A stretch of 64,000 bases of DNA from Antedon mediterranea. Its lineage: Eukaryota > Echinodermata > Crinoidea > Comatulida > Antedonidae. Location of the stretch: NCBI RefSeq assembly GCF_964355755.1, contig NC_092670.1, forward strand, positions 34,585,795 to 34,649,794, written 5' to 3'. Numbering within the stretch: the first letter of the stretch is position 1; each line of letters starts with the position of its first letter. Positions 59,638 to 64,000 of the stretch are shown here, piece by piece. The notes beneath the pieces were generated by a model that saw only the letters and a list, made by a program, of their open reading frames with translations, was not told the origin of the DNA and did not search any database. The position numbers and the translations under genes were made by a program.

Positions 59638-62398
59638 AAACTAATAGTGTTAACCTACTGTAGACCAAGAGATATACAGTAGTTACTAAAACTAATAGTG
59701 TTAACCTACTGTAGACCAAGAGATATACAGTAGTTACTAAAACTAATAGTGTTAACCTACTGTAGACCAAGAGATATACAGTAGTTACTAAAACTACTAG
59801 TGTTAACCTACTGTAGACCAAGAGATATACAGTAGTTACTAAAACTAATAGTGTTAACCTACTGTAGACCAAGAGATATACAGTAGTTACTAAAACTACT
59901 AGTGTTAACCTACTGTAGACCAAGAGATATACAGTAGTTACTAAAACTAATAGTGTTAACCTACTGTAGACCAAGAGATATACAGTAGTTACTAAAACTA
60001 ATAGTGTTAACCTACTGTAGACCAAGAGATATACAGTAGTTACTAAAACTAATAGTGTTAACCTACTGTAGACCAAGAGATATACAGTAGTTACTAAAAC
60101 TAATAGTGTTAACCTACTGTAGACCAAGAGATATACAGTAGTTACTAAAACTACTAGTGTTAACCTACTGTAGACCAAGAGATATACAGTAGTTACTAAA
60201 ACTAATAGTGTTAACCTACTGTAGACCAAGAGATATACAGTAGTTACTAAAACTACTAGTGTTAACCTACTGTAGACCAAGAGATATACAGTAGTTACTA
60301 AAACTAATAGTGTTAACCTACTGTAGACCAAGAGATATACAGTAGTTACTAAAACTACTAGTGTTAACCTACTGTAGACCAAGAGATATACAGTAGTTAC
60401 TAAAACTAATAGTGTTAACCTACTGTAGACCAAGAGATATACAGTAGTTACTAAAACTACTAGTGTTAACCTACTGTAGACCAAGAGATATACAGTAGTT
60501 ACTAAAACTACTAGTGTTAACCTACTGTAGACCAAGAGATATACAGTAGTTACTAAAACTACTAGTGTTAACCTACTGTAGACCAAGAGATATACAGTAG
60601 TTACTAAAACTACTAGTGTTAACCTACTGCAGACCAAGAGATATACAGTAGTTACTAAAACTACTAGTGTTAACCTACTGTAGACCAAGAGATATACAGT
60701 AGTTACTAAAACTACTAGTGTTAACCTACTGTAGACCAAGAGATATACAGTAGTTACTAAAACTACTAGTGTTAACCTACTGTAGACCAAGAGATATACA
60801 GTAGTTACTAAAACTAATAGTGTTAACCTACTGTAGACCAAGAGATATACAGTAGTTACTAAAACTACTAGTGTTAACCTACTGTAGACCAAGAGATATA
60901 CAGTAGTTACTAAAACTAATAGTGTTAACCTACTGTAGACCAAGAGATATACAGTAGTTACTAAAACTACTAGTGTTAACCTACTGTAGACCAAGAGATA
61001 TACAGTAGTTACTAAAACTACTAGTGTTAACCTACTGTAGACCAAGAGATATACAGTAGTTACTAAAACTAATAGTGTTAACCTACTGTAGACCAAGAGA
61101 TATACAGTAGTTACTAAAACTAATAGTGTTAACCTACTGTAGACCAAGAGATATACAGTAGTTACTAAAACTAATAGTGTTAACCTACTGTAGACCAAGA
61201 GATATACAGTAGTTACTAAAACTACTAGTGTTAACCTACTGTAGACCAAGAGATATACAGTAGTTACTAAAACTAATAGTGTTAACCTACTGTAGACCAA
61301 GAGATATACAGTAGTTACTAAAACTACTAGTGTTAACCTACTGTAGACCAAGAGATATACAGTAGTTACTAAAACTACTAGTGTTAACCTACTGTAGACC
61401 AAGAGATATACAGTAGTTACTAAAACTACTAGTGTTAACCTACTGTAGACCAAGAGATATACAGTAGTTACTAAAACTAATAGTGTTAACCTACTGTAGA
61501 CCAAGAGATATACAGTAGTTACTAAAACTAATAGTGTTAACCTACTGTAGACCAAGAGATATACAGTAGTTACTAAAACTAATAGTGTTAACCTACTGTA
61601 GACCAAGAGATATACAGTAGTTACTAAAACTAATAGTGTTAACCTACTGTAGACCAAGAGATATACAGTAGTTACTAAAACTAATAGTGTTAACCTACTG
61701 TAGACCAAGAGATATACAGTAGTTACTAAAACTAATAGTGTTAACCTACTGTAGACCAAGAGATATACAGTAGTTACTAAAACTACTAGTGTTAACCTAC
61801 TGTAGACCAAGAGATATACAGTAGTTACTAAAACTAATAGTGTTAACCTACTGTAGACCAAGAGATATACAGTAGTTACTAAAACTACTAGTGTTAACCT
61901 ACTGTAGACCAAGAGATATACAGTAGTTACTAAAACTACTAGTGTTAACCTACTGTAGACCAAGAGATATACAGTAGTTACTAAAACTACTAGTGTTAAC
62001 CTATTGTAGACCAAGAGATATACAGTAGTTACTAAAACTACTAGTGTTAACCTACTGTAGACCAAGAGATATACAGTAGTTACTAAAACTACTAGTGTTA
62101 ACCTACTGTAGACCAAGAGATATACAGTAGTTACTAAAACTAATAGTGTTAACCTACTGTAGACCAAGAGATATACAGTAGTTACTAAAACTACTAGTGT
62201 TAACCTACTGTAGACCAAGAGATATACAGTAGTTACTAAAACTAATAGTGTTAACCTACTGTAGACCAAGAGATATACAGTAGTTACTAAAATTAATAGT
62301 GTTAACCTACTGTAGACCAAGAGATATACAGTAGTTACTAAACTAATAGTGTTAACCTACTGTAGACCAAGAGATATACAGTAGTTACTAAAACTAAT
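59638..62398. repeat. 51-bp minisatellite, about 54 copies
   Basis: Unit TAGTGTTAACCTACTGTAGA then CCAAGAGATATACAGTAGTT and ACTAAAACTAA or ACTAAAACTAC. Copies are almost identical; the main difference is a single A/C position (CTAATAG or CTACTAG) that alternates irregularly. Each unit contains CTACTGT...ACAGTAG, able to form a small hairpin. Because 51 is a multiple of three, a long reading frame runs through it on the minus strand (17-residue period), which I do not regard as a gene. Confidence 0.97.
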
Positions 62399-62839
62399 AA
62401 AGTATATAAGGAACAAAACACAGAGGAAAAACAATAGCAGCATGAGAAAACAATGCACTCAAAGGGTTTATCTGTGGCTTCGACACGATCAGTTCCACTC
62501 CCTAGACACCGAGCGCCGCTGTGAATATGTACATAGTACAGTGCTGTTGGTATTTGTCGCAGCCAGACTTCAGATCAACAGATAGTTACGAAGTTCTGAA
62601 TATGTATTTTTATTTTTTGATCTATCTTGGCATCCTTTTTCATTTAAATTGATACATAATTATACTGTAATGAATACTTTCTGTTTACCTTTGTTCCAAA
62701 TCTTTTATAATAAAGATAGATCACCAATCAATAAAAATAAATAATAAATATTATCATTAAAGGAAAATAAAAATAAGAAAATTAAGCTATATGCATAGAC
62801 ACCACAAAAAAAATACATAGTGAGCTCCCCAATACAATT

Positions 62840-62975
62840 AACTCTCTGAAAATCGGATATATCACCAAAACCAGATTTTCTTTAGGTCCAAAAGGTCTCA
62901 AATTCGTTTTTAACATTAAAAACACATTCAGAAAACCACATTTAGGCCAGCCCAAGGGGTCCAGTTTATTAAATG
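62840..62975. repeat. Dispersed repeat shared with 45240-45420
   Basis: TTAACTCTCTGAAAATCGGA at the left, then AAAACCAGATTTTC, AAAAACACATTCAGAAAACC and GGCCAGCCCAAGGGGTCCAG, in the same order and strand as the copy in integrin intron 3. Confidence 0.6.
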
Positions 62976-64000
62976 GAAATAGGTACTGCTAAAGATTGTG
63001 GTTTTCTATTAAAATAAACACACAAGAATCAAAAGTACATATCAATCATAAACAGTGTTCTAGTTGTTCCTGGTTTTTGTTTCAGTTTATTATAATGTAA
63101 CGCTAGTGAAAGTGTTCATGTTTATATAACATATACCTGGACATAATTTATTACTTTTAGTGAACTTTGCTGTTATGGTAAAAATGTATACATTTTTAAA
63201 AGACATTAAAAAATAAAGTAAGATTATATATATTAATTTGTATTTGTTCATTAAAATGTGCATAAAATATGTTTAGAAGATTTTATATTAGGAAATGTAA
63301 ATAATTACAAATTTAGGCCAATACAAAACCGTGAAATACTTCCTGTGTTATGGTTGGTTAATTGCGATCTTAATTACCTATTACCTTTCATTCACCAACT
63401 TTAAACATCTGTTAATTATATTTGATATATGTATCTTTTAACTATGACAGTTAGAACATATTGACAACTCGTATTATAATTTCAAATATAAAATGTTACT
63501 ATCATTTTAAATGTAACTAACAGTACAGATGCCCAACCCTGTGTAAACTATTTCCTATTGTAGAAAGTTGTTCAATTTAAAGAAAAAAATTGAATGGAAA
63601 CAAAAAAGCATATATGAAATGGATCATGTATAATGCAATCTTCTAATTTAAGCTAAATTTGGACACAAGACTCCAGTAAATTCCAATGTAATCTAAGTTT
63701 AATCCCTCCGCCTATTTTCTATTTCATATCCATAAGCCCCTGGGACTATACTTGGTCATATATGGATGTAAATTAAATATTGCTAATTAACATCCTAATT
63801 TTGTTGTATTAAAAAAACTTATTAATTGATGTTAAAATACTGTGAATTGATCAAAATATGTTTGATTTGATTTAAAGTTATAAATATAATAAAATATCAT
63901 TTTCAATACATTTTTATAGTTTCTACCTCAACTCATGTTGTCAAAACATTAAAATCCTAGATAAAGAAACATGATACATTTTAAATGTTGTTATTTTTAT

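Larger units (their letters stand above)
58694..64000 (+). other. ITGA: Start of integrin intron 8
   Basis: No exon fitting propeller blades 5-7 was found up to 64000. It contains the 51-bp minisatellite, a repeat at 62840-62975 and otherwise AT-rich unique sequence. Short open frames near 59012 and 63100 match nothing known. Confidence 0.65.

Noticed and set aside
59609-62320. A roughly 900-codon minus-strand reading frame with a 17-residue period
   Set aside because: It is entirely the 51-bp minisatellite, opens on a TTG rather than ATG, has no initiator methionine, and stays open only because 51 is divisible by three and copies are nearly identical.

Overview
The window is eukaryotic: AT-rich DNA with spliced, multi-exon genes, GT-AG introns of 78 bp to more than 8 kb, dense short inverted-repeat transposons, SINE-like repeats and minisatellites. 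The gene content and the very frequent short words TAGGCCTA and TACAGTA/TACTGTA fit a marine invertebrate deuterostome, most likely an echinoderm; this is an inference and the sequence alone does not prove it.

Four protein genes were rebuilt by joining exons in phase. (1) A Na,K-ATPase-interacting protein (NKAIN family) on the minus strand, exons between 20919 and 3581, with its C-terminal exon apparently beyond the left edge. (2) A three-exon gene on the plus strand (24301-26056) for a divergent protein kinase with an unrecognised 240-residue N-terminal half. (3) A complete ten-exon polypeptide N-acetylgalactosaminyltransferase (GALNT family) on the minus strand, 40932 to 30455, 678 residues: Golgi anchor, stem, GT-A catalytic domain and three-repeat ricin-type lectin domain, with unusual substitutions at catalytic positions. 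(4) The first eight exons (280 residues) of an integrin alpha subunit on the plus strand from 42848, continuing past the right edge.

Layout: 1-3.5 kb repeats; 3.6-20.9 kb NKAIN with large repeat-filled introns; 20.9-24.3 kb spacer with a tRNA-like palindrome; 24.3-26.1 kb kinase; 26.1-30.4 kb repeat-rich spacer; 30.5-40.9 kb GALNT; 40.9-42.8 kb shared upstream region of the head-to-head GALNT and integrin genes; 42.8-64 kb integrin, whose introns carry three large minisatellites (22, 96 and 51 bp units).

The four genes do not form a pathway. NKAIN, GALNT and integrin alpha all belong to the membrane or secretory system, but their adjacency is probably incidental. Much of the rest is transposon-derived: TTAA-flanked elements (six copies plus a fragment), a 1.1 kb hairpin element with a 10-bp target duplication, a PIF/Harbinger-like element with a second foldback inside it, a 691-bp element packed with GGTGCGTCA motifs, TA-flanked elements and tRNA-headed SINEs.
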